Of a stretch of 64,000 nt of DNA, positions 1 through 9,526 are shown one piece after another. The first letter of the stretch is position 1. Each line of letters begins with the position of its first letter. The DNA comes from Phellopilus nigrolimitatus (taxonomy: Eukaryota; Basidiomycota; Agaricomycetes; Hymenochaetales; Hymenochaetaceae). The notes below the pieces were generated by a model, which was given only the letters and a program-made list of their open reading frames with translations, was not told the origin of the DNA and searched no databases. A program made the translations under genes and the position numbers. The DNA is taken from positions 664,557 to 728,556 of the forward strand of contig JAJOHG010000015.1 of the NCBI GenBank assembly GCA_021029095.1. The letters are read 5' to 3'.

Positions 1-85
1 TATATGTCACTTCAGCACTTTCTCTTTTCTTGGGCTATCAGCATAGTAATACTTGGGTCGCGTGGATAATAAATCGATATCTTGT

Positions 86-2049
86 CTAGTCAAAAAGATG
101 AACCTTTCTACGAGTCGTCTCCAATTCGTTTGTGATATTGGACAGACTTCGTTCTTCTGATGCTTCCGGTAGAGATTTGTCACAAACACCAAAGTTTCCC
201 TCGGGTATTCCCACCTTGCACTCTTCCACTAATCTAATAGGCGGCTTAAGCACACCTTCCGTCGTCAAGACCCACGTCCTGAAAGGAGCAAAAAATTAGA
301 TCAACGGCGAAAATAATGTATGAAGGACGCGCTCGACAGCCCACCCCCAATAGATCCCCAGCGCTTTCTTCGCGCGAACGTCCTGGAAAACGCGCACGCT
401 ATCCTGCGGTGCGCAGTGAATGGGGGACATGAAGTCGCGTGGCTTGTACGCGCTGTCGACGGTGATGAATCTTAGACACATCAAACCCCGCGAAAAAAAG
501 ACAAACCCAATCGGAATCATGGCGAAGTCAAACCCGCCCCATCGCGAGCCAATCTCTTTGAACGCAGGACAGGTCGGCAAGGCGTCCTCGTCCTCGTCTT
601 CCTTCCTCCCGCTCACCGTGCAGTAGCCAGTGTCGCCCGCGAAGTACACCTTCACGCCCTCCAGCGTCTTCTCAGAGTTTACTTGCGTCCCCGTGAAAAG
701 CAGGACCAGCGGAAGGGGAGGGAGTGGGAAGAACTTCCTGGATGACCCAGCTCGCCCATAAGCTCTTGTAATGGTCGCGCATGCTGCGGCCGGACTTGTG
801 CTGCGAAGGCGTACAGGTCACGTCGAACGCAACTTTCATATCCTTGTCGTCCCTACTGCCGCTCACTCCATCCAAAGCGACCTCAACGCGGCGGCCTTCC
901 CACCAGTGAAGCGTGTGGACTTTCTCGCTTGGTAGGCCAATGGATCGGAAGTACGCTTCATTCCCGAGCGACGCAAAAATGTGCGGTGGTCGGGCGCGTT
1001 GAGCGAGTGTGGTTATGGTATGTGTGTCAAGGCTACAAGATCCATATGTCATCTTAAGATATATGGAGTAGCATTAAGAAAAGAAGTCACTGGTCATAAT
1101 GATTGTGCTAGGTATTCCAAGTGCTTATAAGCGGGGATTCAGACTGCAAGAGAAAGGATCGCCTACAGAAATAACAACCGCGTCGACTTCCGGGATCTGT
1201 TCGATCTCGCAAGGAATTTCTTGGGCAATTTCAGCGCTATGGTAGATCTAAAACAATCTCAGTGTAACTCACTAGTAAACCTGCTCGGCCCGATGTACTG
1301 GCTCAGAGAGCACCTGCCGCTGAACACCGGGTCGAATAAAATCCGAGCGCCGCGAGACGGTGGCGGCGATTCCGACCGGTGCACAGGCAGCTCTATGAGG
1401 AAGCACGCGTGCCCGAGCTACGTCGCTTTGATCTTTGCCTCCTTGTTTCCTTCTTCAAACGCGTTATCGTCTGAACGCAAGGAAGAGGAAGGCGGCTTCG
1501 GACCCCAAGTCGGGACGACGCTGGGAAGCCGTGCGTCGATGTCTTCAGGGATTACAGGTGCATTTGCAAATTGGTTGCGGAACATCTTAAGTTAGAGATA
1601 GATGTACGCCATTTAGCTCCCGATGGTTGGTGTCTTTATTAAGTTGGAAATCCGCTTACTTTCAACACTTCCCAAAAGCTGTGGTCGTGAAAGCTCAGCC
1701 ATGGGTTGCGGAAGTGGGTTCCGCGATCGTTCACCCAGTGCGCGGGTCTCTCGCCGCCGCGAGATTCAGAGACGGCTTTCTGTCTCTGGGCCTCTTCTGT
1801 AGTAGTGAAGACGCGTATATGGTCGGGTTCCTTTCTTAAAATCATATCTTCTGGGAATTCGGGTCCAAATGGCGGTCGTGAAGCACGGTTATTGTCGAAA
1901 GGTATGCAGAACGGTGAGCTGTGGGAGAAAGCCGAAGCTTTGAAATTATAGGAGGGGCGAGAGCAAGTGTTGTTCAGAGCTCGTGCATAACGATCGACAA
2001 TATTTCGAAGTGGGCATGAAAGCAGGGATTTTATAGCCCTTACGCGCAC
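86..2049 (-). pseudogene. NAPE-hydrolysing phospholipase D-like metallo-beta-lactamase, with internal stop
   Basis: Exons on the minus strand read as a fungal NAPE-PLD, which releases N-acylethanolamines from membrane phospholipid. In order: HFRNPWLSFHDHSFW (near 1690), VVPTWGPKPP (near 1490), [11 protein letters not shown] (near 1400), [20 protein letters not shown] (1280-1345), EIPEVD-like strand (near 1190), then the zinc motif HNHYDHLD, which forms only when the intron at about 1030-1092 is removed. After it come TCTPSQHKSGRS, VYFAGDTGYC (about 655), PRDFMSPIHCAPQD and YWGTWVLTTEGVLKPP, the last across an intron near 270-335. The expected Trp before LGHA is a TAG (1418-1420), in frame with both sides. 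Another join near 680-755 needs a weak GTTCTT donor or a frameshift. Family assignment is secure from the motifs. Whether the stop is real or a base error cannot be told here. Start uncertain. Confidence 0.78.
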
Positions 2050-3110
2050 CCGTCCTCGAGCATCCGAGACACGTCGTTCATTCCGCCGCCAGGTTGGGGC
2101 CGCACTATCGTTCGCAGTTTAATGACCAAACCGACCTCATCTTCCAAATAGCAGCGACGCAGCAGTCTGAGACACCAGCGCGTCGCGGGGACGTATCTCG
2201 GACTGCCATAGGCACGGCATACGACGTCATTCGGCTTGCCTTGGGAGCCCCCCTTATGTTCAACGGATAATAGTTCCAGAGTGCTCTGCGGCATCAATAT
2301 CAACGCGAAAGACGCTTGAAGCGTTGTGAAGTCATATCTCAGGCCGTGTCGGCACAGCGTGCGACAGTCGTTCGGCCTGTCGGATTAACCCTGAGTACAG
2401 TGAAAAATTGCTCGAGATTTGCGTCGTTATCGAGGATAGCATCCAATCGCAAGCAGCGATTCAGTGTAATCAATTAACGGCGATGCAAGCAAGGCAGGCG
2501 CCTACAATAAGCACATAAGGGAACGACAGGTGCTTCAGTTAATGATGGTAGGTAAACGAGGTATTCTGTCTGAGTTGCTTTGGGACAGATACACTTATTG
2601 ACAGACGGAAGACGATCCCAGACCAAAAGTAAATGAACCCTGTTTTAGATAGCGCGAATTTTATGTTCAACGTCCAACGTCCTTGTCGGCCAAATCACGA
2701 AATCTTCAAAGTCATTGCAGAGTTGTCCCTCTCGAGTCCAACCGATTGATGCAGTAGAAGAAAGCCAAAAGAAAACGAAGCCGAGCAATTTTCAGACGAC
2801 AGTTTCCCTTCTCTTGAAAATTTGTTGATAACAGTCTTAGCACAATGAGCAGAACTTCCTCTCACTGGCCTGTCTAACATCAAACCCGATTCAAGAGCAA
2901 CAGCCATCGATGGTAGTGGTTCGAGGACGAGTCTGAAACTATACAGTTTCACCCGTCACACGCTTGCCCTTTATAGGCAACACCCGAAAACTCTATGCCG
3001 CTCCCACGCTCCTGAGGCCGCTAAACCTCGACCTCGACGACCTCGACGCCGCCCACCGCGTCTGTGCCCCAGACCCCACAGGACGACCCCCAACCACTCC
3101 AGCATCGACC
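2050..3110. other. Intergenic region, no gene recognised
   Basis: Divergent interval between the NAPE-PLD-like gene and the NAC beta gene. It holds only short open frames on both strands with no recognisable domain. It should contain the promoters of both flanking genes, but no clear TATA element stands out. Confidence 0.5.
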
Positions 3111-3835
3111 ATGGACCCGATCAAGCTCGCGAAGCTCCAGAAGCAGGCGGCGAGCAACCGGATCGGTGCGTCCCTTTATGTTTTTCTCTAATAAAAAAAG
3201 GCATGCGGGCGACGCGGCCACGCTCCGGCGGAGCGCGGAGCGATGCGCTGCTGAAACTGACGCGGGACGTGTGCCTTCTTATGCTGTGCGTGTGTGTGTG
3301 CAGGCGGCAAGGGCTCCGTGCGCCGCAAGGTTGTCAGGCCCACGAAGGCCTCAACCGCGCAGGACGACAAGAAGCTGCAGGGCGCACTCAAGAAGTTGAA
3401 CGTGCAAGCCCATTGCGGGCGTCGAGGAGGTCAACATGTTCCGGGAGGACTGGGAACGTGCTCCACTTCACCGCGCCGAAAGGTACGCCCCCACCTTCCC
3501 CTACCCCCGCCTCTTCCCGCGCGCGGGTGCTGACCGCGCCGCAGTACACGCGGCTGTCCCCGCAAACACGTTTGCGATCTACGGCGCGGGCAGCGTGAAG
3601 GAGCTCACAGAGCTCGTGCCGGGCATCCTCAATCAGCTCGGGCCGGACTCGCTCGCGTCGCTGCGCAAGCTCGCAGAGTCGTACCAGGCGATCCAGGGCC
3701 AGCAGCGGCCCGGCGCAGGGCGGCGCGCCTGAGGCGGACGACGACGACGACGTGCCCGACCTCGTCGAGAACTTCGAGGTCGAGGACCAGCCGGCGAAGC
3801 TGGAGAAGGGCGGTGAGCTGGAAGAGCTCAACTAG
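3111..3835 (+). CDS. EGD1: Nascent polypeptide-associated complex subunit beta (three frame disruptions)
   Basis: Beta subunit of the ribosome-bound NAC, which shields nascent chains and limits mistargeting to the ER. Exon 1 (3111-3165) gives [19 protein letters not shown]; exon 2 (3304-3482) gives [15 protein letters not shown], the ribosome-binding basic motif, then [13 protein letters not shown]; exon 3 (3545-3835) gives the NAC domain end [38 protein letters not shown] and the acidic tail ending GGELEELN. Homology is kept only if three single bases are ignored: a G near 3408 (between Gln and Pro-Ile-Ala-Gly), a T at 3451 (before Gly-Asn-Val-Leu-His) and one base in 3709-3714. The exon lengths sum to 525, and 522 without the extras (173 residues), the normal family size. 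The coding signal between the shifts is strong. Sequencing insertions are as likely as real decay. Confidence 0.9.
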
Positions 3836-4483
3836 CGCGCCGCGCGGCGGCGGCGCTGCTGTCTGTCTGTGCCGGGCCCTGCGGCATGCGGCGGAAGGGG
3901 GCGGGTGTGATTTGTGTACCAAAATGAAATACGAAAGGGCAGAAGGCGGCGTTGGTGATTTGGTGTGGTGTGGTATGTGTCCGAGCAGCCTCTGTCCCTG
4001 TCGATGTGCAGTGGTGATCTTATACTATCATTAAACATCCTTTCCTCCCGCCATGCTCCCCGTCCGCATCAAAATGTCTATTTCTCACCTGTCCATTGTG
4101 TCATTTTTTTGCCTCAGCTGTTCACACTGTTATATGACCATGTCTGCAATACTTTACAATGCATCCATATCACACACTGATGCAACCTCTGATTTCGTTT
4201 ACATCACTGTTAGAAGACCTTGTCAGCGTGCAAAACAGAAAAGAAAGTCGCAACAGGCCAACTCAGCCCAAAAGGACAATCGATAGTTCACACCGTCGCT
4301 ACTACACGTCGAGAAACTGAACCCATAAAAGCTTTATTGTCATGCTAGTGTCTGATAAAATCCAAAAAAACTTCCGGCTATCAGGTTCTCGTTGAGGTTC
4401 GAATGCGTTCAAAAGTGTACTCTGCGTGCCCAAAGAATCTTTTCGGCCAAGTTGACAGCAAAATGACATGAGAAAAAGGTATC
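3836..4483. other. 3' flank of NAC beta, no gene recognised
   Basis: AT-richer than the gene before it and without a recognisable coding region. It presumably holds the 3' UTR and terminator of the NAC beta gene and the downstream flank of the tRNA. Confidence 0.45.
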
Positions 4484-4581
4484 TGCCCCACTGAGGCTTG
4501 AACTCAGGACCTTGTGATGTCTAGATAAACGAACAATTGCTTATAACAGTCACACGCTCTAACCAACTGAGCCATGGGGCA
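4484..4581 (-). tRNA. tRNA-Asn (anticodon GTT) with 25-nt intron
   Basis: On the minus strand a full cloverleaf folds: acceptor TGCCCCA pairs with TGGGGCA, D-arm GCTC-AGTTGGTTA-GAGC, anticodon stem TGTGA/TCACA, variable AGGTC, T-arm CTGAG-TTCAAGC-CTCAG. The loop reads C-T-GTT-A, then about 25 nt of intron and the closing A, so the intron sits at the canonical place one base 3' of the anticodon (37/38). GTT makes it tRNA-Asn, and the arms resemble fungal tRNA-Asn. CCA is not encoded, as expected for eukaryotes. Confidence 0.9.
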
Positions 4582-4879
4582 CTTTAATACTTAATTATTT
4601 TATGTCTCCTCAAGTGGTCAAACTGTCTCAACAATCACTTCAAAAATCATCTGTGAGTACAGATTCTATAATACTTTCAGCTAGAGTAGAAATATGAGAA
4701 CACTGTGCTATGCTGCAGACTGTCATCCACAGTGACCCAAGTTACCATGAGTGAGAAGTGTCATGTTCACATTCCCGCTTTCCTTTGCAGCTCCAGCCCT
4801 CTCAGAGACAGAATGGTAGCTCTGGCTTGTATGACTGGGTTCTGTTCACTGAATCAGTTAAAAATAAAGGATAGTACTA

Positions 4880-5375
4880 GTTTATGATGCAGCTGCTAGG
4901 GACATTCAGGAGTATTTATATCTTTCTCAACTCCAACTGCCTTGGTCCTCATCAGGACTAGCTATATACCAAATTGCAATTCTGATTTCTTGAAGATGAG
5001 TAACTCTATGGATGACAGCTGACTATACCTAAGCTTTATGGTGGTCCAGGATACTGAAGTGAGCACCTTGCTCAGCATCTTGATAGTTCACACGAAATCA
5101 CAGCATATGTGCTGCTGGCACATTTGGGAATTGAATGGGGGTGGAGGCCAGTGTCAAGCTGACCTTGGTGGAACTACGAGCAAGTATCTCGGAAGCCATA
5201 GTGTGCCTGGCCAGAAGCCAATAAAATTACTCTGGCTCTTCCTCACCATATATGTATGTTATTGGGAGAAATGATGATGCTCTTTTCTGCTAGTGAGGCC
5301 TCAGGGTGCAAGTACGTGTGAGGCCCAATTATAGAAACATTAAAAGATGGCTTTCCTTTTGCCGTCCCCATCCTC
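4880..5375 (+). repeat. Dispersed repeat copy A (about 450 bp family)
   Basis: First of five copies seen (others near 8.8, 14.0, 19.7 and 33.7 kb). Shared landmarks in order: GACTAGCTAT, CTTTACGGTGGCCCAGG-like, GAATCACAGC-TTGTGCTGCTG, GAATGGGGGYGGAGGCC, CGAGCAAGTATCTCGGAAGCC, and GTGAGGCCCAATTATAGAA near the end. Not coding. It always lies near a TPR gene unit and so seems part of the duplicated unit rather than an independent element. Confidence 0.8.
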
Positions 5376-6382
5376 TTTGCGACACCCACACTGCACAGTG
5401 GAAGCCACTAAAACAACTACAATGTTCTATGGACAGCTCGGCAGGAGGGATCTCATAATTTCATATCTAACTGATTCAAGCTATAACTGAAATGGAGTAC
5501 ACTGCATAGAAAGAAAATACAATGGAACAGAGATATCAGGTAAATTCCAGGTGAGTAATCCTCTTTTGCACTAGCTTGAGGCTTTCTTTCTCATCATGAG
5601 AAAGTATACCAGAATGCTTCTGAAAAATAGGGACAGCTTTTCTGGCTATCTCCAGAGCCTTACTAAGCTGACCAGTTACTTCCAAAACATCAGAGTATGT
5701 TTCAAGAGCCAATCCAAAATCTGTATCATATTCTTCAAATTGCTTCTCCTTCAGAAGAGACTCAAAAAGTGCAATAGATTTCTGAATATGGTCTATAGTC
5801 TCTGCATGTCTTCCCAGCTTTAAAAAGCTGCAGGATAGGCCATATAGGGAAACAGCAAGATCAGGATTGAACCTGTCTGGGTCTTTCTCAGAAAGAACCT
5901 GTCTGATGGTGACTGATTTCTGGATAGCCCCTAGTGCCTCCTCATGTCTGTCAAGTTTTGACAAGCAAACAGACAAGCTCTGAAGAGAGACTGCAAGATC
6001 AGGATTGAACCTGTCTGGATCTGTCTCTGAAAGAGCCTGCCTGATGGTGACTACTTTCTGCATAGCTTCCACTGCCTCCTTGTATCTGTCCATATTTGAC
6101 AGGACAAAAGACAATTGGTAAAAAAAGGATGCAAGAATAGGATTGAACCTGTGTTGTTCCTTCTCTGGAAGTGCCTGCCAGATGGTGCCTGCTTTCTGGA
6201 TAGCCTCCAGTGCCTCCTTGTGTCTGTCCAGCTGTCCAGTTATGACAGGTCAAGAGACAAGCTGTAAAGAGAGTCTGCAAGATCAGGATTGAACCTGTCT
6301 GGGTCCTTCTTTGAAAGAGCCTGCCAGATGGTGACTATTTTCTTCAGAGCCTCCAAAGCCTCCTTGTGTCTGTGTGGGTTTG

Positions 6383-6751
6383 TATTCCAAAGATGTTGCA
6401 ACAAATATAGTATCTAGATTTTAAGTCCAAGTTATAGTAGACTATAAGCAGGTAAACACGAGTTAACAATTCTGCTGTTCCCTGGTGGCCAGGGCCCAGC
6501 ATATATACATGGCAGCTATTATTAGAGACAATAGTTTACTATAGTTTACAACTATATTTTGCAAGCAAAGTGAACTGTGCAAAGGAGCTGACACACAAAC
6601 CAGCTTCTATGAGCTTATATGCAATCTAGTTTCAGTGTTGCTACAAACTGCTGTGCAAAGTAGCTTCCATGCAAATCAATTTCAGGGTTGATGCCTATTT
6701 GTTGACATCATCCTCCTTAGCTAAGCTTATGTCATGAGGCATGACACTTTA
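6383..6751. mobile_element. Unclassified 369-bp insertion in TPR pseudogene
   Basis: Copies of the TPR repeat join GTTTG directly to ACAGGATAA; here 369 bp of unrelated AT-rich sequence separates them. Near its left edge is TGTTGCAACAAATATAG and near its right the inverse-like CTATTTGTTGACATC, then a small hairpin (GTCATGAGGCATGAC). No coding capacity and no clear target duplication. It could be a solo LTR or MITE. Confidence 0.55.
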
Positions 6752-6839
6752 ACAGGATAATAAGGCCATGAAGAGAGACTGCAAGAACAGGATTGAACCT
6801 GTCTGGGTTGTTATCTGAAAGAGCCTGCCTAATGGTGAG

Positions 6840-7028
6840 TGTTGAAATGACGAGCTCGATCGTTGCGTCATTTTTTTGTTTATTTGTTTCTTATCAGCCC
6901 ATATAGTATAAGTAGTGCCGTGCATGTACTTTTCCCCTTATCCGTTTGCCTCAGAGCTCAGCAGGTCAAACGTGAATTCATTTGCTTTTGTCTACGTCTC
7001 ATGGCACTAAGCTACCGAAACTACAACA
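6840..7028 (+). repeat. 5' LTR of GAG-only element
   Basis: 189 bp, TG...CA ends, differing from the 3' LTR at about three positions, for example CATATAGTATAAG against CGTATAGTACAAG. Preceded by target-site GTGAG. Confidence 0.93.
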
Positions 7029-7116
7029 CAAACGGATTGCCTCGCTTGAGGGTCACATCAAGTAGCCTTGTGGGGCTCAGACCACAAAACCAGTCAACGG
7101 GACTGTAAACCGGACG

Positions 7117-7245
7117 ACACGGTCACTGCGCGTCGCGGACGGCACACCGGAATCTGCAGGCTGTGGGCCTTACAGTCACTGCTGCGGCACACCGGTATCT
7201 TATCTACGGTCACTGCGCGCACGTGCGGCACACCGGTATCTACGG
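7117..7245 (+). repeat. Threefold repeat in the element's 5' leader
   Basis: Three imperfect units of about 43 bp, each with a GTCACTG-type start and the shared core CGGCACACCGGTATCT (GGAATCT in the first), between the 5' LTR and gag. Non-coding. Its place in the genomic-RNA leader would suit a packaging or dimerisation signal, which is inference. Confidence 0.65.
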
Positions 7246-7396
7246 GCCGCGTGCCTTTTTTGGCCTCTGCCGTGGCACGCCATTTCTCTTATCTTGCGTT
7301 CGCTACTGCGCAATCACCCTCTATCTCGTTCTTAAACCCGACAGACCCAGAGTAGTCTGAATCGAGTTTCGCGGCACAACACTCGCTTCGCTCGCC

Positions 7397-8209
7397 ATGG
7401 GATCCGACATCGAAAAGCTCACAGGAGGGAACTATGAGGATTGGGCTCCGGTGATGGAGGCTTTGCTGGTGGACAAAGACGTTTGGGGTGTGGTGTCCGG
7501 AGACGATGTCGAGCCGCTTGGTGGACCGAACTCAAAGCCAGTCAAGATGTACCGCCGCAAGCAGCACCTTGCGAAGGCGAAGATCGTCCTGAATGTGGAC
7601 AAGTCGCAGCTGCCGCACACGCATTTCGGCACACCAAAGGAGATCTGGGACGAGCTCAAGCGTGTCCATACGCCCCGCGGTATCGGCAGTCTTCTCGCCC
7701 TACGCCGCCGCTTTTTCAACATGGTGAAGGCGCCCAACCAATCCATCCAGTCATGGGCCGCCGACATTCGGCACACTGCCTACCTTCTTGAGAAGGCGAA
7801 ATTCGACATTACGGAGATCGACAAAACTCTTGCCCTTACCCAGGGACTCCCGGAGACATACGCACCACTTATCGTCGCGCTTGACAGCACTCCGGCCGAC
7901 GAACTCACATTCGAGACTGTCATTGATCGACTGCTCAACGAGGAATCACGTCAAACGCACCCAGTCAAGGCTGAACCCGAGGACGTTGCGATGGCTGTGG
8001 TCCCCGCTGGACGCCGCTTCACCGGAGAAGTGAAGAGGAAGGGATCAGGGCTTCAGGGGGTGCAGTGCCATAAGTGCCGGGGCATTGGGCACATGCGCAA
8101 CGCCTGCCCGTCGCTCGAGGACGACGTTGCCAACGCTGTTGACGAGGACCCCGACACCGCCGCGTGCGCCGACGAAGTCGACTCGCTCTCGGACTCGGAC
8201 CTTTGGTAG
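7397..8209 (+). CDS. Copia-type Gag polyprotein (270 aa)
   Basis: Single-exon frame inside the LTR element. The N-terminal half carries the gag-polypeptide of LTR copia (UBN2/DUF4219) pattern: LTGGNYEDWAPVMEALLVDK (residues 9-28), GTPKEIWDELKRVH, LALRRRFFNM, LTQGLPETYAPLI and FETVIDRLLNEE. Near residue 224 is a CCHC zinc knuckle, CHKCRGIGHMRNAC, exactly C-X2-C-X4-H-X4-C, after a basic stretch. The tail is acidic. It would form the particle and bind element RNA. A stop follows, with no pol frame downstream or in overlap. Codon use is GC-rich and the frame undamaged, so it was translated until recently or still is. Confidence 0.9.
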   Translation: MGSDIEKLTGGNYEDWAPVMEALLVDKDVWGVVSGDDVEPLGGPNSKPVKMYRRKQHLAKAKIVLNVDKSQLPHTHFGTPKEIWDELKRVHTPRGIGSLLALRRRFFNMVKAPNQSIQSWAADIRHTAYLLEKAKFDITEIDKTLALTQGLPETYAPLIVALDSTPADELTFETVIDRLLNEESRQTHPVKAEPEDVAMAVVPAGRRFTGEVKRKGSGLQGVQCHKCRGIGHMRNACPSLEDDVANAVDEDPDTAACADEVDSLSDSDLW

Positions 8210-8306
8210 ATATATTGTTTTGTTTATTTCGCTTTTTTTTCCTTATATTTTCTTTGATCATTTTTTATTCTTACTTATTGCCAACGATGCTTCGCTCGAG
8301 GGGGTG

Positions 8307-8495
8307 TGTTGAAATGACGAGCTCGATCGTTGCGTCATTTTTTTGTTTATTTGTTTCTTATCAGCCCGTATAGTACAAGTAGTGCCGTGCATGTACTTTT
8401 CCCCTTATCCGTTTGCCTCAGAGCTCAGCAGGTCAAACGTGAATTCATTTGCTTTTGTCTACGTCTCACGGCACTAAGCTACCGAAACTACAACA
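8307..8495 (+). repeat. 3' LTR of GAG-only element
   Basis: 189 bp, partner of 6840-7028, followed directly by the target duplication GTGAG, after which the TPR pseudogene sequence resumes. Confidence 0.93.
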
Positions 8496-8790
8496 GTGAG
8501 TGCTTTCTGGATATCTTCCAGTGCCTCCTTGTGTCCATCCAGTTTTGACGAGTGAATGGGCAAATTGTGAAGTGACGCATGAAGGTCAGGGTCATAGAGA
8601 TTTCCATGGCCTTCTGCCAACTTCTGAATGACTACAGTGTTTAGCTTGTCGAGCTGCATTGCTTCACTGTGAAGCCCTATGGCAAGTAAGACACCCGCAA
8701 GTTTAACGGATCTGTGGAAGCATGTGATAGTATGCATCTATGAAGCATAATCCGAAAATATGCGGAGAAGAGAAATGATCTCGAGAGCAT

Positions 8791-9205
8791 CCATGGCGCA
8801 GCTGCTAGAGACATTCAGAACTGTTTATACCTTTCGCAGCACGAAAACGCGACTCTGATTTCTTGAAGACGAGTACGTATATGGCGGCCATGACGGGCTG
8901 ACTATACCTAAAGCTTACGGTGGCCCAGGATGCTGAAATATTTGATGATTCACTCTGAATCACAGCGTTTGTGCTGCTGACGCATTTGAGGAATTGAATG
9001 GGGCGGAAGCCGGTGTCCAGCTGACCTACGAGCGAGAGCCGACTCGGAAGTCGTAGAACATAGCGCTTTGCTCAGCTAGAAGCCACTTTACTTTATTTCC
9101 ACTCTTCGTAAAACATGACGTTGTTCTTTTGTGCTAAGTGTCCTTACGGTAAGCCTCGGGGTGCATGTACGCGTGAGGCCCAATTATAGAAATGTTTCGA
9201 AAGAT
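8791..9205 (+). repeat. Dispersed repeat copy B
   Basis: Same family and orientation as the copy at 4.9 kb, starting GCGCAGCTGCTAGAGACATTC and ending with GTGAGGCCCAATTATAGAA then CTTTCCTTTTGC. It begins exactly where the TPR pseudogene breaks off, so the junction at about 8790 is a rearrangement point between two units. Confidence 0.8.
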
Positions 9206-9447
9206 GGCTTTCCTTTTGCTCGCTCGCTGTCTCCGTGCTCTTCGTAACGTCTCGTGTAATCTATTCTGCCTCTGCTCGAATATCGCGAATGTCGTCCATC
9301 TGTCATGCTCGCTTAGCTCGACGAATCACTGGGACGTGACAATCATATGGAGGAGATGGACAAGGGGCGCCCCAACGTGACGCCTCGGGCGGTGTGCGCG
9401 TGAGACACCGTGCGGCCTGCAGCGGAGGAACTACCATTCGGTCCTCA

Positions 9448-9453
9448 TATAAA
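9448..9453 (+). promoter_or_regulatory. TATA box of P450 gene
   Basis: TATAAA 79 bp upstream of the chosen ATG in a GC-rich region. The duplicated promoter at 14.3-14.5 kb has lost this element. Confidence 0.6.
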
Positions 9454-9526
9454 CCGGCCCACCGTGTCTCCTGCGCACTCAGAGCCAGACAGCCCACCAA
9501 CTCGCTCAGCCACAACCTCCTGCATC

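Larger units (their letters stand above)
6840..8495 (+). mobile_element. GAG-only non-autonomous Copia-type LTR retrotransposon
   Basis: A complete 1656-bp element: LTRs of 189 bp at 6840-7028 and 8307-8495, both beginning TGTTGAAATGACGAG and ending CGAAACTACAACA, flanked by the same 5 bases GTGAG on each side (6835-6839 and 8496-8500). A purine-rich tract CGAGGGGG lies just before the 3' LTR. The only open frame is gag (7397-8209). Protease, integrase, reverse transcriptase and RNase H are absent, so pol must have been supplied in trans. The LTRs differ at about three positions, so insertion is recent. It splits the TPR pseudogene. Confidence 0.93.
5536..8790 (-). pseudogene. Truncated, interrupted TPR-protein gene (copy 0)
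   Basis: Minus-strand relic of the gene that is intact at 15.1 and 38.3 kb. It starts abruptly at 8790 inside what is the last exon of the intact copies, so the N-terminal domain and first four exons are missing. Reading 5' to 3': IGLHSEAMQLDKLN (near 8660), YDPDLHASLHNL, then a GAG-only LTR element (6840-8495), a short TPR piece, a 369-bp insertion (6383-6751), frameshifted TPR repeats, and a long clean frame 6114-5536 ending THLEFT like the intact genes. It contains about five full 44-residue TPR units against three in the intact copies. It cannot make a full protein. The last 192 codons remain open, perhaps only because decay is recent. Confidence 0.85.
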
